From positions 5,208,001 to 5,272,000 of the forward strand of contig NZ_CP024608.1 of NCBI RefSeq assembly GCF_002752675.1: 64,000 bases of DNA, written 5' to 3'. The notes under the pieces are model-generated. The model did no database searches and was not told the DNA's origin. It saw nothing but the letters and a program-made list of their open reading frames with translations. Made by a program: the position numbers and the translations under genes. Shown one piece after another: positions 27,527 to 36,674 of this stretch (the first letter of the stretch is position 1; every line of letters begins with the position of its first letter). This DNA is from Massilia violaceinigra. GTDB taxonomy: Bacteria; Pseudomonadota; Gammaproteobacteria; Burkholderiales; Burkholderiaceae_D.

Positions 27527-30500
27527 TTAAGGGTGCGCCGGCGCCGCCGGGCAGCCCGCCCAACTGGTCCCCGCGGGGATATGTTCCCCCTTCATGACCA
27601 AGGTCAGTGGGCCCAGGCGGGCGTTGTCGCCGACCTTGGCGCTGTAGAGCACTGCACTGCGCGGTCCCATGGTCACTTTGCTGCCGATCTCCACATGGTC
27701 GACCTTCATCACCCGGTCTTCAAACAGGTGCGTTTGCGGGCAGGCGAAGGCGTTGAGCTCGCTGTAGGCGCCGATCGATACGCAGTCGAACTCGGTAATA
27801 TCGGTCGTGTCCAGATACACGCCGCGCCCCATTTTGCAGCCCAGTAAGCTGAATGCCACCGGCAGCCAGGGCGTGCCGCGCAGATAACGCATGAAATTGG
27901 GCACCGCAATGCCTTCGTACAGATTGGTCACGCCTTCGGACAGCCACACGAACGGGGTCCACATCGGCGCCGAGCGCTTGCAGTAGCGGCCCAGCAGCAG
28001 CCACTTGAGCGTGAGCACGAACAGGTAATTGCCGATTCCGTACACCAGCCCGGCCAGCGCCAGGTCGGCGATGACGTCACCCCACAGCCCGGCAGCCGCG
28101 CTCGGCATGACGTTGAGCACGACGGTATAGCCGACCGCGATCACCAAGGCATGCGGCGCGACAATGCGGAAAGTTTCCACCAGCGTGCGACCGATGCGCC
28201 GTAGCGCGGACGGCCGGTAGGTCAGCCATTCCGGATAGCCGCTCACCTGTTCGCGCGCCGGCAGGTGGATCGGCGGGGAGCCGAGCCAGGTGTCGCCGCT
28301 TTTCATGCGCTCGTTCTCCGGGGCATGGGTGTGCACGCCGACCAGTACCCGTTCTGGCAGGATCGTTCCATCGGGAATATAGCTGCCATTGCCGATGAAG
28401 CTGCGGTGCGACACGACCGTCGCCTGCATCGTCATCCAGCCGCCGTCGATGTGTTCGTCGCCCAGCATGACGGCGTCGGCAATGAATGTTTCGTCGCCCA
28501 GGGTCAACATGTCGGGTACAACGCCGAGCGCGGTCGATATCTCGGCATCGCGCCCGACCTTCGCTCCCAGCAGGCGATACCAGAATGGTGCGAAGACGGT
28601 GGCGTAAATGCCGTGCAGCACGTTCAGACTGGATTCCTGGATATGGCTCACCAGCCATTTTGCACAGTAGATATTGCTGTGGACCGCCGAGCGGCCCGGC
28701 CGCAGGCGCGGCAGTCCACCCCAGCGGATCGCGGCCGACACCAGCGCCGTCAGGACGATCAGCACGGCGCTGGCTGGAAACGCCAGCAGGAAGTAGCGTA
28801 CCAGCTGGGATGCGACCTGGCTGCCTTGCAGCCACGGCATGACGTCCATGTCGTCGAGCCAGTCGATCAGCATGAAGCTCGGAAACACTGGCATGAAGAA
28901 CACAGTGGTCACCAGCACGATGCCGAGAACAAAGAAGATGGCTTCGCCGGCCAGGCGCGCGCGGCTGACCTCCGGCCGCGGTGGCAGGCTGGAAACGAAG
29001 AGACCCTGGTCGCGCGCGGGCGAGCCGCCCCACACGCGCGCGTGCGGCACCCTGGCGCCATCGGCCATGGCGGCCTGGCCTTCGAGATGGCCGAGGGCGC
29101 CGATGGCGGTATTGCCTTCCATGACGGCGTAGGACGCCACAGAGGCGTTCTGGCCCAGCGAAATCGCACCCAGCAGCAGGCAGCCGCGTTCGACACGGGC
29201 GTTTTCGAGGTTGACGGCGTTGCCGATACTCACGCCATCGGCGATATCGAGCAAGTCCGGCGCGCGCAAGGTCATCGATCCAACCAGCACGTCGCGCCCG
29301 ATGCGCGCGCCCAGTGCCCGCAGCCACCACACGTACAGCGATGAGCCGCTCAGCAGGTACACCGGTGCCGCTTCGACCAGCCGGTCGGCCAGCCACCAGC
29401 GGTAATACGTCCAGCCCCACAAAGGATACGAGCCGGCCTTCAGGCGCCCGGCGATCAGCCATTTGCCGGCGATGGCGATGCCAAATTCCATCAGCGTGGC
29501 GAACAGAAACACGCCAATCGACGCCGCCACGGCCAGCGCGACCGAGTCGCCCGGTTCGCCGGTAAAAAAGTGATAGGTAAAGAACGGCGCCAGCCATTGC
29601 GCCATGCGCAGGGTGACCATGGGCGGAATGGCAAGCGCCTGGCCCGCCGCGCAGAGCCAGCGACGGGTGGCCGGCGGTGCGGTCCAGTCCTGCTCGGCGG
29701 CGCCGGCAGCGGGCGCATCGGCCAGGGCGATGGCGATCTTGCCGATCTGGCGTTGCTGATAAATATCGCGCACGGTGACATGGGCAAACGCCGGATCGGC
29801 CCGCAAGGCCGAGGCCAGCCGCGCGGCAAACAGTGAATGGCCGCCCAGGTCGGCAAAAAAGTCGGCCTCGCGCCGGATTGGCTGGCCCGGGAACAGGCTG
29901 GACAGGGCCTTGAACAAGGCTGTCTCGGCCGGGGTTTCGGGCTGATCCGAGCCATCGGCGGCACCAGGCGCGGCCAGCGGCATGGCCTTGAGTGCCTTGC
30001 GGTCGATCTTCCCGGAGGTCAGGCGCGGCATCAGCGGCAACGCTTCATAGCGGCTCGGGACCATGTAGGCCGGCAAATGTTCTGCCAGCGCACGGCGCAG
30101 GGTGGCGCCGGCGATGGCATCGTCGCCGGCGCCGCTGGCGGCCACCAGATAGGCGACGAGCTGGTCGATGCCGTCGTCCTTGCGCAGCAGCACCGCTACC
30201 GTGCCCACGCCCGCCTGCTGGGCCAGCAGGGCTTCGATTTCGCCCAGTTCCACGCGAAAGCCCCGGATTTTCACCTGGTCATCGGTGCGTCCCAGGCACT
30301 GGACTTCGCCCTCGGCATCGATGCGCGCCAGGTCGCCGGTGCGGTACAGGCGCGCGTCGTGCGGACCGCTGGCCCAGGGGTTGGCGAGGAATTTCTCGTC
30401 CGTCAGGTCGGGCCGCCCGAGGTAGCCGGCTGCCAGCCCCGGTCCGGTAATGCACAGTTCGCCTGTGGTGCCGCGCGGCTGCAGGGCCAGCTCCGGGCCT

Positions 30501-31615
30501 TCGGCATCGATCACCAGCAGGCCGTAGTTGGGCAGCGGCGTGCCGATCGTGATCGGGCGCCCAGGTTCCAGGCGCGCCAGGCTGCACGAGACGGTCGCTT
30601 CGGTGGGGCCGTAGGTGTTGAAGATCTGGCGCCCCGGGCTGGCCCAGCGCTCGACCACCGATTCGGGGCACATTTCGCCGCCGAGGTTAATCAGGCGCAA
30701 GGTCGGGACCTCGTCGCTGAACAGGGCCAGCAGGGTCGGCACCGCGTGCAGCACGCTGACGCGGTTTGCCGCCAGCATGCGCGGCAAGGTCTCGGGGTCA
30801 CCGGCGATTTCCTTGGGGCCGCTCCAGAGGGTGGCGCCAACCAGGTAGGAAATCCAGATTTCCTCGAAGGACATATCGAACGCCACCGAAAAGCCCTGGT
30901 ACACGCGGTCATCGAAGCGCACGCCCAGCACCGCGTTTTCGCTGCGCAAGAAGTGACAGATGCTGCGCTGGGAAATGAGGATGCCTTTCGGCTTGCCGGT
31001 CGAGCCCGAGGTATAGATGACGTAGGCGGGCTGGTCGGGCGAAACCTTGCCGCGACGCTGCACGGTTTCACCCGGCGCCAACGGGGCCAGCAAGGCTTCC
31101 GCGCACCAGACCGGTGTGGCGCTGCCGTCCAGCTGGCCGGCCAGGGCGGCACTGGCGACCACGCCGACGGCGCTGGCGTCGTCCACGCAAACGTCGAGCC
31201 GGTCGGCCGGCGTATCCTGGTCAACTGGCAGCCAGGCGGCGCCAGCCTTGGCGATGGCCGCCTGCGCAACCAGCAGCGCGATGCCGCGCATCATCCACAG
31301 CCCGACGATGTGGCCGGGACGCACGCCCAGGCCGATCAGGCGCGAGGCGCCGATGTCGGCCAGCTGGTCCAGTTCGGCGTAGGTAAGGCTGCGCTCCTGA
31401 TAGATCAGCGCGACCTGGGGCGGTGCACGGCGCGCGCTCGCTTCGAGCAGGTCGGCCAGAATTTCGTGCTTGAGCAGGGAGGGTTCGGCCGTCCCGTACA
31501 GGATGTCCGGATGGGCGACGGCAGGTGCGTCGGAAAGCAACATTTGATCAAGCATCGATAGCACGGGGTTGGGCGGTGCGGAGGGATCTCGGCGCCAGGC
31601 GTCAAGATAGTGCAT
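27527..31615 (-). CDS. Pls/PosA-type membrane nonribosomal peptide synthetase
   Basis: About 1362 residues. An adenylation domain (about 40-530) has YTSGSTGKPKG, FDMSFEEIW, NTYGPTEAT and YRTGDLAR. A carrier domain has GGHSL with the phosphopantetheine Ser near residue 594. The remainder alternates membrane helices with left-handed beta-helix (hexapeptide-repeat) acyltransferase-like blocks (DIADGVSIGNAVNLENARVE; LGDETFIADAVMLGDEHIDGG). This is the architecture of poly-epsilon-lysine synthase-like enzymes, which polymerise one amino acid without a thioesterase. ATG 31615 is preferred over TTG 31639. It lies alone, convergent with the DUF535 gene. The amino acid used cannot be assigned here. 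Confidence 0.88.
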   Translation of the reverse strand: MHYLDAWRRDPSAPPNPVLSMLDQMLLSDAPAVAHPDILYGTAEPSLLKHEILADLLEASARRAPPQVALIYQERSLTYAELDQLADIGASRLIGLGVRPGHIVGLWMMRGIALLVAQAAIAKAGAAWLPVDQDTPADRLDVCVDDASAVGVVASAALAGQLDGSATPVWCAEALLAPLAPGETVQRRGKVSPDQPAYVIYTSGSTGKPKGILISQRSICHFLRSENAVLGVRFDDRVYQGFSVAFDMSFEEIWISYLVGATLWSGPKEIAGDPETLPRMLAANRVSVLHAVPTLLALFSDEVPTLRLINLGGEMCPESVVERWASPGRQIFNTYGPTEATVSCSLARLEPGRPITIGTPLPNYGLLVIDAEGPELALQPRGTTGELCITGPGLAAGYLGRPDLTDEKFLANPWASGPHDARLYRTGDLARIDAEGEVQCLGRTDDQVKIRGFRVELGEIEALLAQQAGVGTVAVLLRKDDGIDQLVAYLVAASGAGDDAIAGATLRRALAEHLPAYMVPSRYEALPLMPRLTSGKIDRKALKAMPLAAPGAADGSDQPETPAETALFKALSSLFPGQPIRREADFFADLGGHSLFAARLASALRADPAFAHVTVRDIYQQRQIGKIAIALADAPAAGAAEQDWTAPPATRRWLCAAGQALAIPPMVTLRMAQWLAPFFTYHFFTGEPGDSVALAVAASIGVFLFATLMEFGIAIAGKWLIAGRLKAGSYPLWGWTYYRWWLADRLVEAAPVYLLSGSSLYVWWLRALGARIGRDVLVGSMTLRAPDLLDIADGVSIGNAVNLENARVERGCLLLGAISLGQNASVASYAVMEGNTAIGALGHLEGQAAMADGARVPHARVWGGSPARDQGLFVSSLPPRPEVSRARLAGEAIFFVLGIVLVTTVFFMPVFPSFMLIDWLDDMDVMPWLQGSQVASQLVRYFLLAFPASAVLIVLTALVSAAIRWGGLPRLRPGRSAVHSNIYCAKWLVSHIQESSLNVLHGIYATVFAPFWYRLLGAKVGRDAEISTALGVVPDMLTLGDETFIADAVMLGDEHIDGGWMTMQATVVSHRSFIGNGSYIPDGTILPERVLVGVHTHAPENERMKSGDTWLGSPPIHLPAREQVSGYPEWLTYRPSALRRIGRTLVETFRIVAPHALVIAVGYTVVLNVMPSAAAGLWGDVIADLALAGLVYGIGNYLFVLTLKWLLLGRYCKRSAPMWTPFVWLSEGVTNLYEGIAVPNFMRYLRGTPWLPVAFSLLGCKMGRGVYLDTTDITEFDCVSIGAYSELNAFACPQTHLFEDRVMKVDHVEIGSKVTMGPRSAVLYSAKVGDNARLGPLTLVMKGEHIPAGTSWAGCPAAPAHP

Positions 31616-31677
31616 TTCCTTCCGACTGTGTTGCCGCAAAGCTCTTGGCTAAGGGAAGCTTAAGTATGCCGTCCGGA

Positions 31678-32997
31678 CTAGGACGTCGGGCATGGGGCCG
31701 TGCGCGACGAGCCGGAGGCGACTGCGTTGCGAGCGCGCCTGAGGGCCGTCGACAGGTTCAGCAACAGCCAGACGGCCGACAGGCACATCGCCGCCGCCGC
31801 CGGCCGTGCCAGCAGCACCGGCCACCAGCAGGCCGCCACCAGCAAGGCCAGGGCCGCCGCGTGCAGCCAGAACTGGCGCTGCGCGTCCTGGTCGGCGGTC
31901 AGCGTTTTGATCGTCGGCACGCGCTGGCCGTCGGCGGCGCGCTCCTGCAAATCGCGCCAGATCAGGAACGGCACGATCTTGTACAGCATGCCGTTGATGG
32001 TCGAGTACAGGAAGCCGACCAGCATCAGGACGCCCATCGCCAGGGTGCGGCCATCGCCGGCCACCTGCGCCGGTACCGCCCACAGCGTCGCGCAGGCCAG
32101 CATGCTGGCCATTGCCAGGCGCCAGAACAGGGTCATGGCGTCGGCCTGTGGCCGTTTGCGGCGCGCCAGAAGGCGGAGCGTGGCCAGCGCGAACAGCGCG
32201 TAGGAGGCCAGCAGCAGTGTGCTGGCCATGGTGTCGATCCACACCAGGTGCGCGCGCAGCGCCGCGGCGCTCACGGTCCACACGACCAGCAGCAGAAAAA
32301 TCGTCACGCCCAGCATCTGCGGCAACGGCTTGTCGTACAGGGGCGTCACCTGGAACATGGGCACGACCTGGAACGATACGCCAACGAGCAGCAGTCCCGC
32401 CCAGCCGAACACGCCCCACAGCGCGTGCACGTCGGTGGCCAGCATCAGCGGCAGCAGCGCGGCCGATGCCGGCCAGGCAAAGGCGCCCGCCAGCAGCGCG
32501 CCGAGGCACACGGTGACAAGCAGACTGCCGAGGGCCAGCCTGACTGTGGCCGTCATCGGCAGTGCGCCTGGCGGCGGCATCTGCCACAAGGCCACCGTGA
32601 GTGCGCCGATCAGCCACGCAAAGCCGGGCAGCAGCAGGGCCAGCGCCAGTTGGAACAGCCATGGACGCGTGAACAGGAATGCGCCCGCCAACGCCGCCGT
32701 GCCACCAGCAAGCAGCGCGTGCACTCCGGGAGCGAGGAGGCGCGCGCGCGGCAGCGTGACGCCGGCTACCACGGGCAGGATCTGGATCAGCGCGCCGGCC
32801 ATCGCCATGCCCAGCGTGCCAAGCGTCAGCAAGTGGGTCAGCGCCAGGGTGGACGGCGACCAGCGTGAGGCCAGCGCCGGGGCGCCTTGCCACAGCAGCA
32901 GCGCGCCGGCCAGCAGCGCGAAGACCGGCGTGGCGAGGAAGTAGCGCAGCACCGCGCCGAGTGGTGGCGACTGTTCGAGCGAGAGGGTGCGCTGCAT
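31678..32997 (-). CDS. Polytopic membrane protein, NnrS/heme-copper oxidase-like
   Basis: A 439-residue protein with about 12 hydrophobic helices. A His at the start of a helix (ALTHLLTLGTLGMAMAGALIQILPV) recalls the HxxTxG pattern of NnrS and subunit I-like proteins, and further His lie in LATDVHALWGVFGW. This suggests heme or metal binding in the membrane, but no full oxidase His set was confirmed. It begins 4 bp after the DUF2249 gene, so it is the third gene of a hemerythrin operon behind an FNR-type box. A role in NO or N-oxide handling is plausible. Confidence 0.68.
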   Translation of the reverse strand: MQRTLSLEQSPPLGAVLRYFLATPVFALLAGALLLWQGAPALASRWSPSTLALTHLLTLGTLGMAMAGALIQILPVVAGVTLPRARLLAPGVHALLAGGTAALAGAFLFTRPWLFQLALALLLPGFAWLIGALTVALWQMPPPGALPMTATVRLALGSLLVTVCLGALLAGAFAWPASAALLPLMLATDVHALWGVFGWAGLLLVGVSFQVVPMFQVTPLYDKPLPQMLGVTIFLLLVVWTVSAAALRAHLVWIDTMASTLLLASYALFALATLRLLARRKRPQADAMTLFWRLAMASMLACATLWAVPAQVAGDGRTLAMGVLMLVGFLYSTINGMLYKIVPFLIWRDLQERAADGQRVPTIKTLTADQDAQRQFWLHAAALALLVAACWWPVLLARPAAAAMCLSAVWLLLNLSTALRRARNAVASGSSRTAPCPTS

Positions 32998-33000
32998 GCG

Positions 33001-33246
33001 TCAGGCGTCCGGCGCGCGGCGCCAGATCCGCACTTCATATTGATAGTCGGGCAAGACGGTGGTGCTGTGGCCATAGCCGTTGTGCGCCAGGATGCGGTAC
33101 AGCGGGCGCGGTTCGCGCTCGATCAGCATGCACAGGTGGTCGCTGGCCGGCAGCGTCTCGAGCGCGTCGAGCACGCGCTCGAGCGGCTCGGGTGGCTCCA
33201 GGCCGCGCACGTCGATGTGGTGGATGTGGGGCGTGCCGGCGTTCAT
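33001..33246 (-). CDS. DUF2249 domain protein
   Basis: An 81-residue, SirA/TusA-like fold protein of the DUF2249 family. The opening IDVRGLEPPEPLERVLDALETL and the YRILAHNGYGHST segment are typical. It overlaps the hemerythrin gene upstream (ATGA) and precedes the membrane protein by 4 bp. DUF2249 proteins are often encoded with denitrification or hemerythrin genes; a second one occurs at 44414-44671. Confidence 0.85.
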   Translation of the reverse strand: MNAGTPHIHHIDVRGLEPPEPLERVLDALETLPASDHLCMLIEREPRPLYRILAHNGYGHSTTVLPDYQYEVRIWRRAPDA

Positions 33247-33707
33247 GCGGCGCTGGCCATGTCATCCATCGCACCGAAGGCCTGCATGGCCGCCACCAGC
33301 TTGTGGCAGCTTGGCGCCAGTACGCGCTCGATCATCGGATAGAGCACGCCTTCTTCCTTTTCGCTGTGCTGGTACAGCACAATGCCCAGGGTGTCGGCAT
33401 GGTCGAGGAAGGCTTCCGTGTCGCGCTCACGCAGCGCATTGGACAGGCGCTGCACCACGCCGCGGATGCGCAGATGCTCGCTGCGCATCGATGCGGTGGG
33501 TGCGCTGGCCGCGCCAATGGCGTTCTCGAAAGCGGGGAAGACGATCCGTTCCTCCATCAGCAAATGGCGTTCGAGCGCGTGGCAGAACGTGGCGAAGGCG
33601 TGCCCCGCCTCGCGCCACAAGCCCTTGCGCACGGCGTGGCGCGCGCTTGCGAACAGCGCATCGCAACGCACATGGTCGGCTTCGAGGTAGCTGCCGATAG
33701 TCTCCAT
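33243..33707 (-). CDS. Hemerythrin HHE-domain protein
   Basis: A 154-residue four-helix protein with candidate di-iron ligands: YLEADHVRCD, ALERHLLMEERIVFP (HxxxE), SEHLRIRG and YQHSEKEEGVLYP (HxxxE). Such proteins sense or bind O2 or NO, or repair iron centres (compare YtfE/RIC), but the RIC N-terminal Cys domain is missing. ATG 33707 is supported by CAGGAGAA upstream. First gene of a three-gene operon; an FNR/Dnr box is centred 66 bp upstream, shared with divergent ubiUVT. Confidence 0.88.
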   Translation of the reverse strand: METIGSYLEADHVRCDALFASARHAVRKGLWREAGHAFATFCHALERHLLMEERIVFPAFENAIGAASAPTASMRSEHLRIRGVVQRLSNALRERDTEAFLDHADTLGIVLYQHSEKEEGVLYPMIERVLAPSCHKLVAAMQAFGAMDDMASAA

Positions 33708-33766
33708 CGTGTTCTCCTGCTGTTTGTCCATGGCGCCATTGTCACCGCTTCGCATGCCGAAAATCC

Positions 33767-33780
33767 TTGATGCAGGTCAA
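33767..33780. promoter_or_regulatory. FNR/Dnr-type box, divergent promoter
   Basis: TTGATGCAGGTCAA matches TTGAT-N4-ATCAA at 9 of 10 positions. It lies between the hemerythrin operon (minus) and ubiUVT (plus), about 60 bp from each start, so one dimer could activate both under low oxygen or NO. Confidence 0.7.
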
Positions 33781-33830
33781 AGATTTCCGGCATGCCGTCG
33801 GGCTACAGTGCAGTCCCCACCTTACGACGA

Positions 33831-34865
33831 ATGAACATGATGTCAAATACTTCCGACGGCGCCACGCCGTTTGAACTGGTGTGCCCGGCCGGCAGCCTGC
33901 CGGCACTCAAGGCGGCCGTGGACAACGGCGCCGACTGCGTCTACCTCGGCTTTCGCGACGCGACCAACGCGCGCAACTTCGCAGGCCTGAACTTCGACGA
34001 GGCCGCGATCGAACAGGGTATCGCCTACAGCCACGCGCGCGGGCGCAAGGTACTGCTCGCGCTGAACACCTATCCACAACCGGCCGCCGGCGCGCTGTGG
34101 CGGCGCGCAATCGACCGCGCCGCCGGCGCCGGCATCGACGCCGTGATCCTGGCCGACCCGGGCCTGATGCGCTACGCAGCCGAACGCTATCCCGCGCTGC
34201 GGCTGCACCTGTCGGTGCAGGGTTCGGCCACCAACTACGAGGCCATCAACTTTTTCCACCGCCATTTCGGCATCGCGCGCGCGGTGCTGCCGCGGGTGCT
34301 GTCGGTGGCGCAGGTGGAGCAGGTGGTGCGCAATACGCCGGTCGAGATCGAGGTGTTCGGCTTCGGCAGCCTGTGCGTGATGGTCGAAGGGCGCTGCGCG
34401 CTCTCGTCGTACGCCACGGGCGAGTCGCCCAACACGCACGGCGTGTGCTCGCCGGCCAAGGCGGTGCGCTGGCAGCAAACGCCGGCCGGGCTGGAGTCGC
34501 GCCTCAACGGCGTGCTGATCGACCGCTACGCCGACGGCGAGCAGGCCAACTATCCGACCCTGTGCAAGGGCCGCTTCGACGTCGCCGGCGAACAGTTTTA
34601 CGCGATCGAGGAACCGGCCAGCCTGAATACCCTGGAGCTGCTGCCCCAGCTGATTGAACTGGGCGTGAGCGCGATCAAGATCGAGGGACGCCAGCGCAGT
34701 CCAGCGTACGTGGCGCAGGTAACGCGCGTGTGGCGCGAGGCGATCGACCAGTACCGCGCCAGTCCGAAGCGTTTTTCGGCCAAACAGGCCTGGATGGCCG
34801 ATCTGAACAAGGTGGCAGAGGGGCAGCAGCATACGCTGGGCGCCTACCACCGCTCATGGAAGTAA
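33831..34865 (+). CDS. ubiU: O2-independent ubiquinone hydroxylation protein UbiU
   Basis: About 344 residues, U32 peptidase family but not a protease. With UbiV it hydroxylates the ubiquinone ring without oxygen, using prephenate as oxygen donor. The four 4Fe-4S Cys of UbiU appear in GSLCVMVEGRC, THGVCSPAKAVRW and YPTLCKGRF. Long blocks such as FAGLNFDE, RYPALRLHLSVQ and SLNTLELLPQLIEL match E. coli UbiU (YhbU). The start is among ATG 33831, 33837 and 33840. FNR-type box 51 bp upstream. Confidence 0.95.
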   Translation: MNMMSNTSDGATPFELVCPAGSLPALKAAVDNGADCVYLGFRDATNARNFAGLNFDEAAIEQGIAYSHARGRKVLLALNTYPQPAAGALWRRAIDRAAGAGIDAVILADPGLMRYAAERYPALRLHLSVQGSATNYEAINFFHRHFGIARAVLPRVLSVAQVEQVVRNTPVEIEVFGFGSLCVMVEGRCALSSYATGESPNTHGVCSPAKAVRWQQTPAGLESRLNGVLIDRYADGEQANYPTLCKGRFDVAGEQFYAIEEPASLNTLELLPQLIELGVSAIKIEGRQRSPAYVAQVTRVWREAIDQYRASPKRFSAKQAWMADLNKVAEGQQHTLGAYHRSWK

Positions 34866-34878
34866 GGGAGGCATGATG

Positions 34879-35778
34879 ATGAAACTGGCCCTCGGCCCGG
34901 TGTTGTACTACTGGCCGCGCGATACGATGATGGCGTTCTACGAATCGGTGGCGGCAAGCCCGGTCGATATTATCTACCTGGGCGAAACGGTGTGCTCGCG
35001 GCGCCACGAGCTGCGTCTGCCCGACTGGCTGTCGCTGGCGGCCATGCTGGCCGATGCCGGCAAGGAGGTGGTGCTGTCGACCCAGGCGCTGCTCGAATCG
35101 GGCAGCGACCTGACCAATCTGCGCAAGCTGACATCGAACGGCCGCTTCGCGGTCGAAGCGAACGACATCGGCGCCGTGCACTGCCTCGATCGCGCGTTGC
35201 CGTTTGTCGCCGGGCCGCACCTGAACCTGTACAACGAAGACAGCGTGGCGCTGATGGCGCAGCTGGGCGCGCGGCGCTGGGTCATGCCGCTCGAAATGGG
35301 CCGCGCGGCGCTGGCGACGATGCTGAAAAGCCGACCGGCGGGACTGGAAACCGAGGTGTTCGCCTACGGCCGCATGCCGCTGGCATTTTCGGCGCGCTGC
35401 TTCACGGCGCGCCACCGCAACCTGGGCAAGGATGACTGCCAGTTCAGCTGCATGGCCCATCCGGACGGGCTGGAGCTGCGCACGCGCGACGCCGACACCT
35501 TCCTGATCCTGAACGGCACCCAGATCCAGTCGCACCTGGTGTACAACCTGCTTGGCGAAATGGCCGACATGGAAGCGATGGGCGTGGACGTGATGCGTAT
35601 CAGTCCCCAGGCGCAGCATACCGATGCCATCGTCGCCTTGTTCGACCGGGCGCGCCTGGGCCAGATCGGCACCGCCCAGGCGCAGGCCGGCCTGGCACCG
35701 CTGATGCCGGCGGCGCCCTGCGACGGTTACTGGCATGGCAAGCCGGGCATGGCGTTCGACAGGCGGGAGGCGGCATGA
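34879..35778 (+). CDS. ubiV: O2-independent ubiquinone hydroxylation protein UbiV
   Basis: A 299-residue U32-family partner of UbiU. Its 4Fe-4S Cys appear in GETVCSRRH, SARCFTARHRN and KDDCQFSC. The opening MKLALGPVLYYWPRDT lines up with E. coli UbiV (YhbV), which decides for the third of three consecutive ATGs (34879), seven bases after GGGAGG. Overlaps ubiT by four bases. Confidence 0.95.
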   Translation: MKLALGPVLYYWPRDTMMAFYESVAASPVDIIYLGETVCSRRHELRLPDWLSLAAMLADAGKEVVLSTQALLESGSDLTNLRKLTSNGRFAVEANDIGAVHCLDRALPFVAGPHLNLYNEDSVALMAQLGARRWVMPLEMGRAALATMLKSRPAGLETEVFAYGRMPLAFSARCFTARHRNLGKDDCQFSCMAHPDGLELRTRDADTFLILNGTQIQSHLVYNLLGEMADMEAMGVDVMRISPQAQHTDAIVALFDRARLGQIGTAQAQAGLAPLMPAAPCDGYWHGKPGMAFDRREAA

Positions 35779-36236
35779 AAGCGCACGTCTATCCGATCCT
35801 GCCAAAGCCGCTGGCCCGGGCGCTTGGCCACCTGCCGCGTTTTCCCGGCTCGCTGTTGTTCGCCGCCGGCTTGAGCCGCGTGCTCGGGCCGCAGCTGCCG
35901 GGCGACGTGCGCGCCGCGCTGGAAGGGCGCTCCATCAGCATCGGCGTCACCGACGCCGGCGTGCGCTTCGATGTGAGCTGGCGCGGATCGCGCTTCGTCG
36001 CCCTGTCGGGGTCCGGCAAGGCCGACCTGTCGATCGGCGCCAGCGCGCGCGACTTTTTGCTGCTGGCGCAGCGGCGCGAAGATCCGGACACCTTGTTTTT
36101 TTCGCGTCGCCTGACCATGGAAGGCGATACCGAACTGGGGCTGCTGGTAAAGAACACGATCGATGCGATCGATGTGGCGCTGTTCGACCCGGAACGCCTG
36201 CTGCCGGCGCGCTGGCGCCGTGCGGCCTCCAACTAA
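35775..36236 (+). CDS. ubiT: Anaerobic ubiquinone accessory protein UbiT (SCP2)
   Basis: A 153-residue SCP2-type lipid-binding protein. The N-terminal amphipathic region (LPKPLARALGHLPRFPGSLLF) is followed by the SCP2 fold (ADLSIGASARDFLLLAQRREDPDTLFFSRRLTMEGDTELGL). UbiT supports the anaerobic ubiquinone pathway, probably by presenting the lipid precursor. Third gene of ubiUVT, coupled to ubiV by an ATGA overlap. Confidence 0.93.
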   Translation: MKAHVYPILPKPLARALGHLPRFPGSLLFAAGLSRVLGPQLPGDVRAALEGRSISIGVTDAGVRFDVSWRGSRFVALSGSGKADLSIGASARDFLLLAQRREDPDTLFFSRRLTMEGDTELGLLVKNTIDAIDVALFDPERLLPARWRRAASN

Positions 36237-36248
36237 AGGAGAGTGATG

Positions 36249-36674
36249 ATGGATGCGGACAGGGCGGCGCTGCCGCTGGTGTATTCATGTTCGGGATGTT
36301 CGAGCGCGGCGCAGATGGCCAACCATCTGGCGCTTGCGCTCGACCGCAGCGGGGCGGCCGAAATGTCGTGCATCGCCGGCGTGGGCGGCGGCGTGGCGCC
36401 GCTGGTCAAGCTGGCGCGTTCGGGGCGGCCGGTGCTGGCCATCGACGGCTGTCCGCTCGCGTGCGCGCGCCAGTGCCTGGCGCAGCATGGCGTGGTGCCG
36501 GACCAGCATGTGATGCTCAATGAACTTGGGGTGCGCAAGCGGATGCATGCCGATTTCGACCGCGAGCACGCCGCGGAGCTGACGGCGCAGCTGCGCAGCG
36601 ATGTCGGGAAACTTGGATTACCCAATACCCCCGTCGTTCCCGCGCAGGCGGGAACCCAAGTTAATAGCCGCTAG
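36249..36674 (+). CDS. Putative zinc-binding DGC-domain protein
   Basis: About 141 residues. The DGC-type pattern is clear: YSCSGCSSAAQMANHLAL, EMSCIAGVGGG and AIDGCPLACARQCL, giving a set of Cys for zinc. Family function is unknown. ATG 36249 is seven bases after AAGGAG; it follows ubiT by 12 bp and is probably cotranscribed. The last 14-18 residues (PVVPAQAGTQVNSR) are encoded by a REP-like palindrome (36629-36716), so the original C-terminus was probably shorter or different. Compare intact relatives to define the end. Confidence 0.82.
   Translation: MDADRAALPLVYSCSGCSSAAQMANHLALALDRSGAAEMSCIAGVGGGVAPLVKLARSGRPVLAIDGCPLACARQCLAQHGVVPDQHVMLNELGVRKRMHADFDREHAAELTAQLRSDVGKLGLPNTPVVPAQAGTQVNSR

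Noticed and set aside
29837..31561. 574-codon plus-strand frame opposite the peptide synthetase
   Set aside because: Shadow of the adenylation domain; no independent evidence.
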